DNA of 64,000 nucleotides from Zygosaccharomyces rouxii. Taxonomy: Eukaryota; Ascomycota; Saccharomycetes; Saccharomycetales; Saccharomycetaceae. The stretch covers positions 310,001 through 374,000 of the forward strand of contig NC_012991.1 in the NCBI RefSeq assembly GCF_000026365.1, given 5' to 3'. Below, in pieces: positions 49,957 through 59,439 of this stretch. The translations under genes were made by a program, and so were the position numbers. The notes under the pieces were generated by a model. It searched no databases, was not told the origin of the DNA, and saw only the letters and a list, made by a program, of their open reading frames with translations. Numbering within the stretch: position 1 is the first letter of the stretch; every line of letters starts with the position of its first letter.

Positions 49957-50075
49957 GGTTGTTTGGCCGAGCGGTCTAAGGCGCCTGATTCAAGAGTTCG
50001 ACTCTTACCAGCAGCAAAACTGCTGGGAACCCTCAGGTATCGCAAGATGCGTGAGTTCGAATCTCACAGCAACCA
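49957..50075 (+). tRNA. tRNA-Leu (CAA), with intron
   Basis: The gene reads GGTTGTTTGGCCGAGCGGTC at the 5' end and closes with GAGTTCGAATCTC, ACAGCAACC and discriminator A. Anticodon CAA is at 49991-49993. An intron of about 37 nt (49995-50031) follows position 37, as in S. cerevisiae tRNA-Leu(CAA) whose intron is 32 nt. Long variable arm GGTATCGCAAGATGC is typical of Leu. The initiator TCAACAA (49942-49948) lies 8 nt upstream and a T5 run follows at 50078. Confidence 0.97.
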
Positions 50076-51426
50076 TCTTTTTATATCTTTTTTTAATTGG
50101 AGAATATCCCATATCCATCCTTTTGGTGTTACACCTAATGGACAAGTTCAAATTTACTTGATATTTTGTTGCATCGTCGTATCATCATCCTTTTTTATTG
50201 GAAAGTTTTGGCGTCTCTGAAAATATTGATGAAGGGCTGTTATATTGCCATAGTCCCGAATATTGTCCCATAGTCCATAAATTTTGATACATCCGAAGCA
50301 TATTGTTTTTAGTCTCTTCCCGGCATGTTCAATTGAGACACAGAGTGAGAAAAGTACTGAAGCAATACTTCTACATGATTCCTAAAAACAGATAAACCCC
50401 AAACACTCATTATTGTTCAGCTATGATAAAGAATATGCTCCAAAAATCCTAAAATCCTTCCTTAGTGCTGCTTTAGACCAATTATATCATGCTGGTTCTT
50501 CCAGCACTATTTTCTTGAACAGCGCTCGGCGGTTCGCTGGCAAGTATTTTACAGAAGGAGATAGCCGCCAAAACAAACTTAAACTTCTACTCACCACTTT
50601 TACAACAGTAAAGAGAACACATCCAAGAAAACAGCAACACGGATAACAATGGTCTCTCCAAGATAGGCTCGAAGGTGTAGACTACTAATCACTAGGAGGA
50701 CAATGTTGCGAAATAATATCCCAAATGTTCATTCGTATAATACTTTACTCTGCATCAATGGATCACCACCAGTATGTTACGTACTATCGGCTGAAATCAA
50801 AAAGAAACATAGCAAGAGGGCTCATGATCACATTGCATGTGATGAAATTTCAATCCGATAACCGGTTCATAATAAACGGACATGCAGACTTTTAGTTCCT
50901 GGCTATTGTTTTCTCAAGAGAGTAAACAACAAAATAAGGACTCCTATCGAATTTCTAGTTTCGAAAGACTAAGCTATGAACCAGGCTGAATGAAGACACC
51001 CTACACGTGCATTTTTCTCGTACAAAGATCGATAGCGCCGTACATTAAAGTTTCTTTTGCCAGTTTTATAGTGACGAGCTTCGTCATCACGGCAAAAATG
51101 ATGCCATTCCTCATTACACCGCGCCTTCGAACGGCACTGATGATGTCGAATTTACCAGCAAAGATTAGCTCTTTCCAAACTGATGAAGTGTAAATCCCAT
51201 CATCTCGCTCATCTTATTGATAAGGAACACCAATGAGAGGGGGAAGCGATGTTTTAGTGATTACTTAATGGAAAGAGGAAGAGTTTTAAGAAGAATGGGA
51301 ACGAACAAGAGTCACTTATGAATAACCCATCATTTAAAAGATGATTGTTTAACAAAGACTATTTTCCTTCCATCTTCTTTGATCGGAGTTTTAGGATCTG
51401 AGTTAGCCTAGCCAGTAGTCTTTGCC
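50076..51426. other. tRNA-Leu to MEP intergenic region
   Basis: The longest gap in the window (1351 bp) holds the MEP promoter. It has a GATAAG at 51219-51224 and two GATAAA sites near 50391 and 50417, suitable for GATA factors of nitrogen control. Short ORFs of 67-77 codons show no gene-like traits. I see no relic I can name. Confidence 0.5.
51219..51224 (+). promoter_or_regulatory. GATAAG site upstream of MEP
   Basis: The site is 203 bp before the MEP start. MEP genes in S. cerevisiae are under nitrogen catabolite repression through Gln3/Gat1 binding GATAAG. A single site is weak evidence. Confidence 0.4.
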
Positions 51427-52920
51427 ATGCACGGACTTTGGAAGGAGACTTATGATGGCGCTACAGTAGCGTTTATTGTGCTTGGTGCTGCATGTGTTTT
51501 CGTTATGATTCCAGGTTTAGGGTTTTTGTACTCTGGACTGGCGAGAAGGAAGAGTGCCTTATCATTAATTTGGGGTGTAGTAATGGCAACCTTGGTTGGA
51601 ATGGTCCAGTGGTATTTTTGGGGATTTTCCTTAGCGTTTTCTCACACAGCTCCAAACTCGAAATTTATCGGTGATTTAGATTCCTTTGGATTCAGGAATG
51701 TATACGGGAAGACCAGTGATGATGCAGTATATCCGGAACTTGCGTATGCAATTTTTCAAGGTATGTTCATGTGCGTTACATTGAGTATTATTGCTGGGGC
51801 CACCGCGGAGAGAGGCCGTCTTTTCCCCCACATGGTATTCCTGTTTGTGTTTGCCACTGTGGTTTACTGTCCTGTAGCCTACTGGGTTTGGGCTCCAGGT
51901 GGATGGTGCTACCAATGGGGGGTTCTTGATTGGGCTGGTGGGGGTCCAGTGGAGATCTTAAGTGCCGTCGGTGGATTTGTCTACTCAATCTTTTTGGGTA
52001 GAAGAAAGGAAAGTCTTCTAATTAACTTTCGCCCCCATAATGTTTCCTTGGTTACTTTGGGAACAGTTTTATTGTGGTTTGGTTGGCTACTCTTCAATTC
52101 TGCGACATCTTTAAGTCCCAATTTAAAATCCGTCTATGCCTTTATGAATACTAATTTAAGTGCCGCCACTGGTGGTATGACATGGTGTTTACTGGATTTC
52201 CGTTTAGAACGTAAATGGTCCACAGTGGGTCTTTGCTCAGGTATTATTTGTGGTTTAGTAGCCGCTACACCAAGTTCTGGTTGCATAACGCTTTATGGAT
52301 CTTTGATTCAGGGAATCGTTGCTGGTTTAGTTTGTAACTTTGCCACGAAGATCAAATACTATTTGAAAGTAGATGATGCAATGGATATCTTAGCAGAACA
52401 CGGTATCGCCGGAGTAGTGGGATTGATGTTTAATGCCCTTTTCGCTGCAGATTGGGTCGTTGGGCTTGATGGATCCACTGAGCATCATGGTGGTTGGATT
52501 ACACATAACTACAAACAGATGTATATTCAATTTGCCTACATTTGGGCGGTCATCGGTTACAGTGCCGCCTGTACTGCTATCATCTGCTTTGTCTTAGACC
52601 TCATCCCATTCACCAAACTGCGTGTTAGTGAAGAAGCAGAAGCTAGAGGTTTAGATGAGGATCAAATCGGTGAATTTGCCTACGATTATGTGGAAGTGAG
52701 AAGAGATTACTGGCAGTGGGGTACAGACACGGACAATTCTAATGAAATAAGGTTAGAGGAAGTAAATGGTCAACATGACCCCGAACAATATACCACTAAT
52801 ACTGAAGAATCTGGGAATTTAAATGGCGAAAAGCAGTTGGGCAGTGATGACCAACAAACGGCAAATAGAAACGATGAAGAGCAAGTCCTAACGCCTACAT
52901 ACAGTAAAAACCCAACGTGA
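51427..52920 (+). CDS. MEP1: Mep1/Mep3-type ammonium permease
   Basis: The 497-residue Amt/Mep/Rh protein has eleven hydrophobic helices (about residues 15-405) and a cytoplasmic acidic tail. Family signatures are GLGFLYSGLARRKSALS, PVAYWVWAPGGWCYQWGVLDWAGGGPVE and the second pore histidine H325 in LAEHGIAGVVG. At the first pore His position it has E176 (GPVEILSAVGG), the Mep1/Mep3-type substitution that distinguishes them from Mep2. The protein imports ammonium at the plasma membrane. One gene stands for MEP1 (YGR121C) and MEP3 (YPR138C), so the symbol is by convenience. Confidence 0.94.
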   Translation: MHGLWKETYDGATVAFIVLGAACVFVMIPGLGFLYSGLARRKSALSLIWGVVMATLVGMVQWYFWGFSLAFSHTAPNSKFIGDLDSFGFRNVYGKTSDDAVYPELAYAIFQGMFMCVTLSIIAGATAERGRLFPHMVFLFVFATVVYCPVAYWVWAPGGWCYQWGVLDWAGGGPVEILSAVGGFVYSIFLGRRKESLLINFRPHNVSLVTLGTVLLWFGWLLFNSATSLSPNLKSVYAFMNTNLSAATGGMTWCLLDFRLERKWSTVGLCSGIICGLVAATPSSGCITLYGSLIQGIVAGLVCNFATKIKYYLKVDDAMDILAEHGIAGVVGLMFNALFAADWVVGLDGSTEHHGGWITHNYKQMYIQFAYIWAVIGYSAACTAIICFVLDLIPFTKLRVSEEAEARGLDEDQIGEFAYDYVEVRRDYWQWGTDTDNSNEIRLEEVNGQHDPEQYTTNTEESGNLNGEKQLGSDDQQTANRNDEEQVLTPTYSKNPT

Positions 52921-53384
52921 CGGATGGCGATACCCTAAGAGGATTTTGTTTTTTAAAAGAAGAGGTTCTTCTCGTGGCTTAAGACATGTGGATCCAAGAA
53001 CCCTCTGGAGTACTATATTATACTATTTGTTTTATGGCTTTGCACCAATTGAGTTTTATGATAGAGATGTAAACGGGCGGCCCCAAGTATCTTTGATGTA
53101 GACAATTAGTAAAACGGGGATTTCGTTAATATATTGGAGGAAAGAATAGGATGTCCAGTTTGGTCGGGTCAAGAGCCCGACCTCTTTGGTCTTATATAAA
53201 TCGCATAATAATTTGATGCACTAATATATCGGTATAGATATCATTCATTAATAAATCAGCATTTCATAATTGTTTACACAAGAGTAAATTAGAAACATGT
53301 TTACTGAACATGTTCACTGAACATCACTCGCTAGAAAGCAAGTCAGTTTATAGAGTGACTGTTGTAAAAACTGAAAAAATTAAG
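52921..53384. other. MEP to tRNA-Asn intergenic region
   Basis: The 464-bp stretch contains the MEP 3' end, a 7-bp-arm hairpin at 53162-53182, an AT-rich segment, a 13-bp tandem duplication at 53295-53320 and the tRNA-Asn terminator. No gene is seen. Confidence 0.5.
53162..53182. repeat. Inverted repeat GGTCGGG-TCAAGAG-CCCGACC
   Basis: Perfect 7-bp GC-rich arms around a 7-base loop, about 240 bp after the MEP stop. A hairpin at a transcript 3' end or a factor site are both possible. Confidence 0.65.
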
Positions 53385-53458
53385 CGACCCCGGTGAGGAT
53401 CGAACTCACGCTCTTGCGATTAACAGTCGCACGCCTTAACCAGCTTGGCCACGGAGTC
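53385..53458 (-). tRNA. tRNA-Asn (GTT)
   Basis: The 74-nt gene starts GACTCCGTGGCCAAGCTGG, has anticodon GTT in CGACTGTTAATCG, and T-arm GTGAGTTCGATCCTCAC. It is close to S. cerevisiae tRNA-Asn(GUU). A T6 terminator follows (53374-53379). Its 5' flank has a variant initiator CAACACAAG rather than TCAACAA. Confidence 0.97.
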
Positions 53459-53741
53459 TCGTACTTGTGTTGTTAACGTTGAAAGAAAAAACAATCCCAG
53501 TAAACGATAGGAGAGCAGATGATATTATGGACCGCCGTGACACGTAATCTATTAGTATCCAAGTAATCAAACGTTGGTTTACTAAAGAAAGGTGCCGCCA
53601 TCAAAGATAATGTAAATACCCACCTCAAATGCGTCTTTATTTACCTTACTTACTCGGTTGTGAGTACATTCTTTTTAGAATATGAACTATTACAAGCATC
53701 TTTTTTATGACTCTACGTAATGAATGCAGATATATAGAAAA

Positions 53742-55469
53742 TTAAAAATTTCCTTGAGTTATGACAGCTGAATAGATACCATTTCTGGCTTTTGGAAGTT
53801 TGTTAATCCATCTACCAAACTTATGCTCCTTACCTACACTGGCTAGTACACGGAATACCTCCTTACCATGTTTACCAGCCTCAACGACTTGAATTTTGTT
53901 CACCACACCATTACAGTTAGGTAATTCTCCCAACAGTTCAAAACCTCTCAAATTATCTAAAATTTTCCATACCTTTATACTACCATTCCATGAACCTGAG
54001 AAGAATACGTTCGAATAAGGGATAGCGTGGACTGCGGTAATCCAATATGGGCGTGAGATTCTTTTATCTTGTAACTGTCTTTGTCTAATCTGCTCATTAG
54101 ATTCACCTGAAATTTGCTCTGAGCCTGGAGGGGGTATGACACCATGAGCTGTTCTTTCTACGAATACGGGCTTCTTCTTCGCCAGTGACCATAGACACAA
54201 ATTACCGTTGTCCGAACCCGTTATGAAATGAGAATCATCAACCATGGTTACCACATCAATGCTACCTTCCCCATAAAAAACTGGCATCTCAGATGCATCT
54301 GGATATTCCAGTTCGCCGTTTTCTTTTTCAGTGGCATGTTGCCTTAACCATCTCTTTTCCAATTTGTCAATTTCTTCACCACCTCTAAATGTCAACCTGG
54401 TTTCATCAGGAATTTTCCATAGCATTGCAGTCTTATCACGAGAGCCCACGGTGACACATCTTTCCATACTCAATGCCGATATATCAACTACTATATCATG
54501 ATGACCATAAAGAGTTTCCAATTGAGAAGCTTGGTTAATAGAATAGGTACGAATTTTATAATCGGCACACGATGCATATAATTGATCTGTGTTTTTCCTG
54601 AATGTTAATCCCAAGACTTCACCCCGACGGTCCTTTGTTGGGATCACCTTAACTGGTGCTAGTGATTCAGCACTCCAAACTATTAGTTTTCTATCTTTAC
54701 CACCGCTAACCACGTATTTCCCATCAGGTGATGCAGCCAGAGTCAGTATCTCATCGTAATGGCCTTCAGTAGTATTTTCGATTTCGTATTTCCCTTGAGG
54801 AAAAAAACGAGGACCACCTTTAGTAAATGCTAATTTTTGAGGTCTTCTATCAAAATCTGTAATATCATATTTGGTAATTTGTAAGTCTTTACTAGCTGTG
54901 TATGCAAATATCTTTCCTTTATTCCTACTACTCAACCTTTCATCATCAATTTGGAATTTGTTGAAAGCTGGTTGAAAACAACTGATACAAGTTAAATTAT
55001 TCTCACCGACCCTGGTAAAAGTAGTCTTGGCTTCACTGAGGAGTAATTTATGAGCAAAAAATCTGAAAACACGTCCGTGCTGTTCCGCCACATCCTGTTT
55101 CAATCTCGATGCTAGAATGTCCCTATCTAACTCAGCAGCATCAAAATTGTTGTAATCATCGACAGTAACGCTTTCCACATCCTTGTTTTCACCTTGTAAA
55201 CCCTCACCATCAGCTATTACATCATGTGCTTCCTCTTTCAAATTTTTCAAATACTCTTTAGCTAATCGCCTTCTTTTGTCTGCTGGATTTTCTCCTTTGA
55301 ATTCTTCCTCTGAATCTACTAGATCCTCATCACTTTCACCATCTCCGGCACCTTGATGTTCTCCATCTTCCTCTTCGGATGATGGATCTGTAATCTCTTC
55401 ATCGACATCTCTCGTTGGTGTTTCACTCTCGGTTCTAGTTCTCTTTCTGCTATGCTCACCTGCTGACAT
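53742..55469 (-). CDS. RRP9: Rrp9 (U3-55K), U3 snoRNP WD40 protein
   Basis: The 575-residue protein has an acidic N-terminal third (about residues 1-140, with nuclear basic patch KRRRLAKEYLKNL) and a seven-blade WD40 propeller (about 160-570), with repeats ending in GGKDRKLIVW, GSRDKTAMLW, GSDNGNLCLW and GSWNGSIKVW. It binds the B/C motif of U3 snoRNA in the small-subunit processome. S. cerevisiae Rrp9 has 573 residues and lies at YPR137W. A pair of PAC boxes stands upstream. Confidence 0.95.
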   Translation of the reverse strand: MSAGEHSRKRTRTESETPTRDVDEEITDPSSEEEDGEHQGAGDGESDEDLVDSEEEFKGENPADKRRRLAKEYLKNLKEEAHDVIADGEGLQGENKDVESVTVDDYNNFDAAELDRDILASRLKQDVAEQHGRVFRFFAHKLLLSEAKTTFTRVGENNLTCISCFQPAFNKFQIDDERLSSRNKGKIFAYTASKDLQITKYDITDFDRRPQKLAFTKGGPRFFPQGKYEIENTTEGHYDEILTLAASPDGKYVVSGGKDRKLIVWSAESLAPVKVIPTKDRRGEVLGLTFRKNTDQLYASCADYKIRTYSINQASQLETLYGHHDIVVDISALSMERCVTVGSRDKTAMLWKIPDETRLTFRGGEEIDKLEKRWLRQHATEKENGELEYPDASEMPVFYGEGSIDVVTMVDDSHFITGSDNGNLCLWSLAKKKPVFVERTAHGVIPPPGSEQISGESNEQIRQRQLQDKRISRPYWITAVHAIPYSNVFFSGSWNGSIKVWKILDNLRGFELLGELPNCNGVVNKIQVVEAGKHGKEVFRVLASVGKEHKFGRWINKLPKARNGIYSAVITQGNF

Positions 55470-55569
55470 GCTGACACCTTAGAATTGAAGCTTAACAAAT
55501 GTAGGCTCTGACAAGATATAATACAGAAACGGTTGAGCTACCTTCAGGTTAGATCTAACCTACTGTTTG

Positions 55570-55626
55570 GCGATGAGCTCCACTGATATGCTTGAAGCTC
55601 ATCGCATGTTGAAATTTTTTTCAAAT
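55570..55626. promoter_or_regulatory. Inverted PAC pair and RRPE upstream of RRP9
   Basis: GCGATGAGCT (55570-55579) and its exact inverse AGCTCATCGC (55596-55605) are two full PAC boxes with a 16-bp spacer. An RRPE-like TTGAAATTTTTTTCAA follows at about 55610. They lie 100-155 bp upstream of the RRP9 start. Confidence 0.8.
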
Positions 55627-55703
55627 CACTATGTACGTGGTAATATGTCAAATATTAAATATTAAAATATTGAAGTATATTCTACATCAAAGATCAGCGG
55701 CTA

Positions 55704-58367
55704 TTACTCATGTATCTCATTTTGAATCCTTGACTCTCTCAGTGTATCTATACGCTTTACCAGTTGTAAAAGTTCTGCCCTTTCAGCAATTTTGATTGCG
55801 GCATTTAGAGCTCTATCTTGTTTCAAATCTTGTGCCAACGATAATGCCATCTCATTGTTCTGTTCTGTACATGCACCAGCAAATAGTCTTAACAGAGACT
55901 TGTCGTGAACTCCTGTCAATGAAGCCAGGATTTCGTTCTCATTTCCGTAAAGTTCACCTTCATGGGCTAATGTATCACTTAACAGTATTGATAAAACTTT
56001 AGACCTTAGGAATGATTCTTCTGCAGCCCATTGAACTGGAATCTTCAACTCCTGTCTCTCCATTTCATCATCATCACCACCACCATTCCTTTCTTGATCA
56101 TTTTGCTCTTCTAATAGTTTGCTCTTTACAAAGATGGGGATGCTCATTTCCATCTCTGACGGTAAAGGTAACGGAAACTCTGGCCACATATTTCTACCTT
56201 TCACCAAGATACAATTTAACATGTCGTAATTCAGACCCAATGGCCATACTTTAACATCCGTTTCTTTACCACCAGACATCTTCCAAATTTCCATATTAGC
56301 ATCAAGAACAGGTAACCATCTGTTCTCAGTAGCAGATCTCCATTTAGATAATACCAGTAAAACGTTATCAATGCCAAAGACACATGGATCACCGTATGCT
56401 GAAAAGAAGAAATTTTTTATTCCCAATGTGTTAAAACCAACAAATTCAGAATCGATATCTTCGAGTTGTAAATTATCCTGTGGCAGAGTGAGCGGCAAAG
56501 GACTTTCTCTTTGGTAGTACTTACTTGAAGTGGGGGAACGCTCAAACAAGGAATACGTAATACCATGATAATTATGGAAATGGATTGCAAATACTTTGTA
56601 GTCCTGAGCAGTAAGGGCCACAATGGGAGACATTTTCTCAACCATTAATGGTACACCATGTTCGTTAAATATTCTCACATAACCTAGGGATGTCCCCACA
56701 AATACCCTCTTAGGGGTATGTGACACGCTAGTGATTCTCTCACCTCTTTGTAGTGGTAAGGTTTTCGTCCAAGGCGAAAGCAGTGAATTATGAGGCCTGT
56801 AGTGCAATTGTCCTGCTTTAGATTGTGCAAATAACGCACCATTCTCATTCAATGAACAGACATCGAAACCAAAAACATCTTCAAAATGGTATTCGACGAA
56901 TCTTCCAATATCAAAAAATGACACTGTAATGCTGTTTTGTTCGTTATTGCGTACAACGCACACGTATCCGACATTATTCATAGTCAAATATCGACGATCA
57001 CTGTTCCCAAAGGGTGTCGCACCTTGTGATAATGGTCTATAAGTAAATGGCTTAGGAGAGGCCTGAAAATTAGCGCCCAGAGAGGGAGCCAGGATTCTAC
57101 CTCTACCTTGTTTTGCACGTTTAAGAGGTGGATGTTCCGATACATATCCAGCACCATCATCATCATCCACAAAATCTTGTTCGTCATCATAATGATGTCT
57201 TTTCGCTCCAGTATCATTTTCATCATCTGTGAAAACTTCACCCGGAGGTGAATGCAGATTAGGCTCATTCAAATTTTCCTCTTCATCAGCTTCAGAATCA
57301 ACGAATAGGCCTTTAGTCTGATTAGTTTTGTTTAAATTTTCCTCTGTTGATTCTGCCGCCCTTTTAACATTAATTATATTCCCAGACCATGTTCCCAAAA
57401 TTATATCTAAAGTCTTATTATCTGGATGCACTTTCCATACGAAGTTGGTAATCCTTTGACCTAGTTCCTTCTTGTAAAATACTTCAGAAGTTTGCCAATT
57501 CCATATCGTAAGTCTGTTATTATGATCCACTGCTGCAAGATAGAGACCATGTAGTGGTTCAAATTTCAAATCAATGAAAAATGCCTTTGAACTATGGGGA
57601 TTTGATAAAGTCTTCATCAACTTATAATCTTTAATAGAAAAAATCTTGACAGTATAGTCATGGCACGGCAGTGCAAAATGTAACCCGTTAGCATGCCAAG
57701 CAGCACGAGCACAAATTCTATTTTCAACGCGGAACTCTACATCTCTTACTGTGTCATCATCAGCGTCATCCTTTTCTTCATCACCATGATTCAATAGCTC
57801 ATCTCGGTGATCATCGTTGTAAGAATTCTTGGGAATATAACCTTCCAATGCTTTAACCTTATTAGGTCTCGTGGAAGAAATTGAATAGAAGCACACTCTA
57901 CCATCAATATACGATACTGACAATAAATTAGTTTGTGAACTGTAAGATAACTGTGCAACTTGTTCATCGGCTTTTATGCTGTATCTCTTAAAGCCTTCAC
58001 TTAATTCCACTAAAGATAGTTCCATATCATCACCACCAATCACAACCATCTTTCCGTTATGCACAACATCGCAATCTCTCATGGGCAGCATCGATCTTGC
58101 CAGCAATTGATCTTTCCCACTAAAATCGTATCTGAAACAATCTCCCTTTAGCGTAGTAACGATAAAACTGGTATTTGAATCACAAACAACTGAGGTAACA
58201 TTCTCTGGGATCTCGAAGACTTCAGGTTCTTCTTCAGGATTATTCATTTGTAAAACTTTACTCAACCCAGCCTTATTAGTTACACATAGTTGATTACCAT
58301 TGGGGGTTAAAGCTATCAAAGTCTTACCACCAAAGTCAAATGCAGACTTATCAACCACCTCAGGCAT
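55704..58367 (-). CDS. CTF4: Ctf4, replisome hub (And-1)
   Basis: The 887-residue protein has an N-terminal WD40 domain (about residues 1-330), an acidic linker (about 355-420, with DDEQDFVDDDDGAGYVSEH), and the C-terminal SepB propeller plus helical bundle (about 450-880), which forms the trimer that binds Sld5 of GINS, Pol1 and other CIP-box proteins. It links the CMG helicase to polymerase alpha and supports cohesion. S. cerevisiae Ctf4 has 927 residues. Divergent from COG2 with 164 bp between starts. I see no ACGCGT in that interval although CTF4 is a G1/S gene in S. cerevisiae. Confidence 0.95.
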   Translation of the reverse strand: MPEVVDKSAFDFGGKTLIALTPNGNQLCVTNKAGLSKVLQMNNPEEEPEVFEIPENVTSVVCDSNTSFIVTTLKGDCFRYDFSGKDQLLARSMLPMRDCDVVHNGKMVVIGGDDMELSLVELSEGFKRYSIKADEQVAQLSYSSQTNLLSVSYIDGRVCFYSISSTRPNKVKALEGYIPKNSYNDDHRDELLNHGDEEKDDADDDTVRDVEFRVENRICARAAWHANGLHFALPCHDYTVKIFSIKDYKLMKTLSNPHSSKAFFIDLKFEPLHGLYLAAVDHNNRLTIWNWQTSEVFYKKELGQRITNFVWKVHPDNKTLDIILGTWSGNIINVKRAAESTEENLNKTNQTKGLFVDSEADEEENLNEPNLHSPPGEVFTDDENDTGAKRHHYDDEQDFVDDDDGAGYVSEHPPLKRAKQGRGRILAPSLGANFQASPKPFTYRPLSQGATPFGNSDRRYLTMNNVGYVCVVRNNEQNSITVSFFDIGRFVEYHFEDVFGFDVCSLNENGALFAQSKAGQLHYRPHNSLLSPWTKTLPLQRGERITSVSHTPKRVFVGTSLGYVRIFNEHGVPLMVEKMSPIVALTAQDYKVFAIHFHNYHGITYSLFERSPTSSKYYQRESPLPLTLPQDNLQLEDIDSEFVGFNTLGIKNFFFSAYGDPCVFGIDNVLLVLSKWRSATENRWLPVLDANMEIWKMSGGKETDVKVWPLGLNYDMLNCILVKGRNMWPEFPLPLPSEMEMSIPIFVKSKLLEEQNDQERNGGGDDDEMERQELKIPVQWAAEESFLRSKVLSILLSDTLAHEGELYGNENEILASLTGVHDKSLLRLFAGACTEQNNEMALSLAQDLKQDRALNAAIKIAERAELLQLVKRIDTLRESRIQNEIHE

Positions 58368-58531
58368 CTTGAAGTGACCCTTAAGAATTCAATTGCAACG
58401 ATTTGATTCTCTTTTGTAATGTTTAAGTTTAACGTTATTTCTCTTCGATGCTTGGAAAAAGTGAACTAACTACCATTATAAACAAGGGTTCATCAAAATA
58501 GAGAAGCAGGCACATAGAGACCGTTTAAGTC

Positions 58532-59293
58532 ATGGATTTCCTAGAAGAAGATGAGCTAGATTTAGATCTGCCGACCATCACAGAGATCAACAGAGACCTT
58601 TTCATCGATCAAACGCATCAAGAGAAGGAATTCGACGTGGACGAATTCCTCATAAACAACAACTTCCAATACGTGCCACTAGATTCTCTAATACACGATC
58701 TAAGCGGATTATCAAAGGAACTAGAGCACGCTCTACCTGAAAAGATCGCTGGAAAGTATGATGATTACCTAAAGTTCTGTAAACCGTATACCGATGAAGA
58801 TAGTCAAAGCATACTGGAGATACAGAGAACCAAGACAGATTTGAACAAGTTTACTACTCAATTGAATCAATTGACACACAAAGACCTTTTAAGAACTCAA
58901 TCTACGATCGACGAAACCGTTGCATACTTGCGTAAACTCGATTCCATGATTCAACAGCTACAAAACCACTCCCAGCTACCCCAATTGATCCAATTGGCCA
59001 AAGAGATGAGTACATGTCTACATGCCATGTGCGGTACAGATCCACTAGATCCTCTGTTGATTACAGAATTAACCATCCAACTACATAATCTGATGAGAAG
59101 AATTCGTCAACTATTTGACACATTATCCGATCTGAACTCGCCTTTTCTCAAGCATCAACGTAATGGATATCAGGGATTACTGCAAGAATTCCAGATATCA
59201 CTAAAGCTGCTAACAGCTAGATGCCTAGAGGATCCAAATGGTAATCAAAAATTGTCTAAAGTACTGGTTTCCATACTAAATTCATCTCGATGA
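58532..59293 (+). CDS. COG2: Cog2, conserved oligomeric Golgi complex subunit
   Basis: The 253-residue protein (262 in S. cerevisiae) begins with an acidic stretch MDFLEEDELDLDLPTITEI and the COG2 N-terminal block HQEKEFDVDEFLINNNFQYVPLDSLIHDL. The rest is helical (KTDLNKFTTQLNQLTHKDL). Cog2 belongs to lobe A of the COG tether that controls retrograde traffic within the Golgi. Yeast Cog2 is far shorter than the animal subunit, as here. Position fits YGR120C. Confidence 0.92.
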   Translation: MDFLEEDELDLDLPTITEINRDLFIDQTHQEKEFDVDEFLINNNFQYVPLDSLIHDLSGLSKELEHALPEKIAGKYDDYLKFCKPYTDEDSQSILEIQRTKTDLNKFTTQLNQLTHKDLLRTQSTIDETVAYLRKLDSMIQQLQNHSQLPQLIQLAKEMSTCLHAMCGTDPLDPLLITELTIQLHNLMRRIRQLFDTLSDLNSPFLKHQRNGYQGLLQEFQISLKLLTARCLEDPNGNQKLSKVLVSILNSSR

Positions 59294-59439
59294 GCTTATA
59301 CTCGTCACTATGTACGTGAAACATCAAAAAGTTTTAAACCGCCTCCAAGCTTAAAATCTGAAGGTATAAACAACCAAAGGCTATCGAAAGCTGACTGAAA
59401 GGTGGAAAAGAAGCCATTGAGTTCTTTTTGAGTGGTTAA

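Noticed and set aside
50413..50646. 77-codon ORF between tRNA-Leu and MEP
   Set aside because: Short, no recognisable motif, no conserved position; expected by chance in a 1.35-kb gap.
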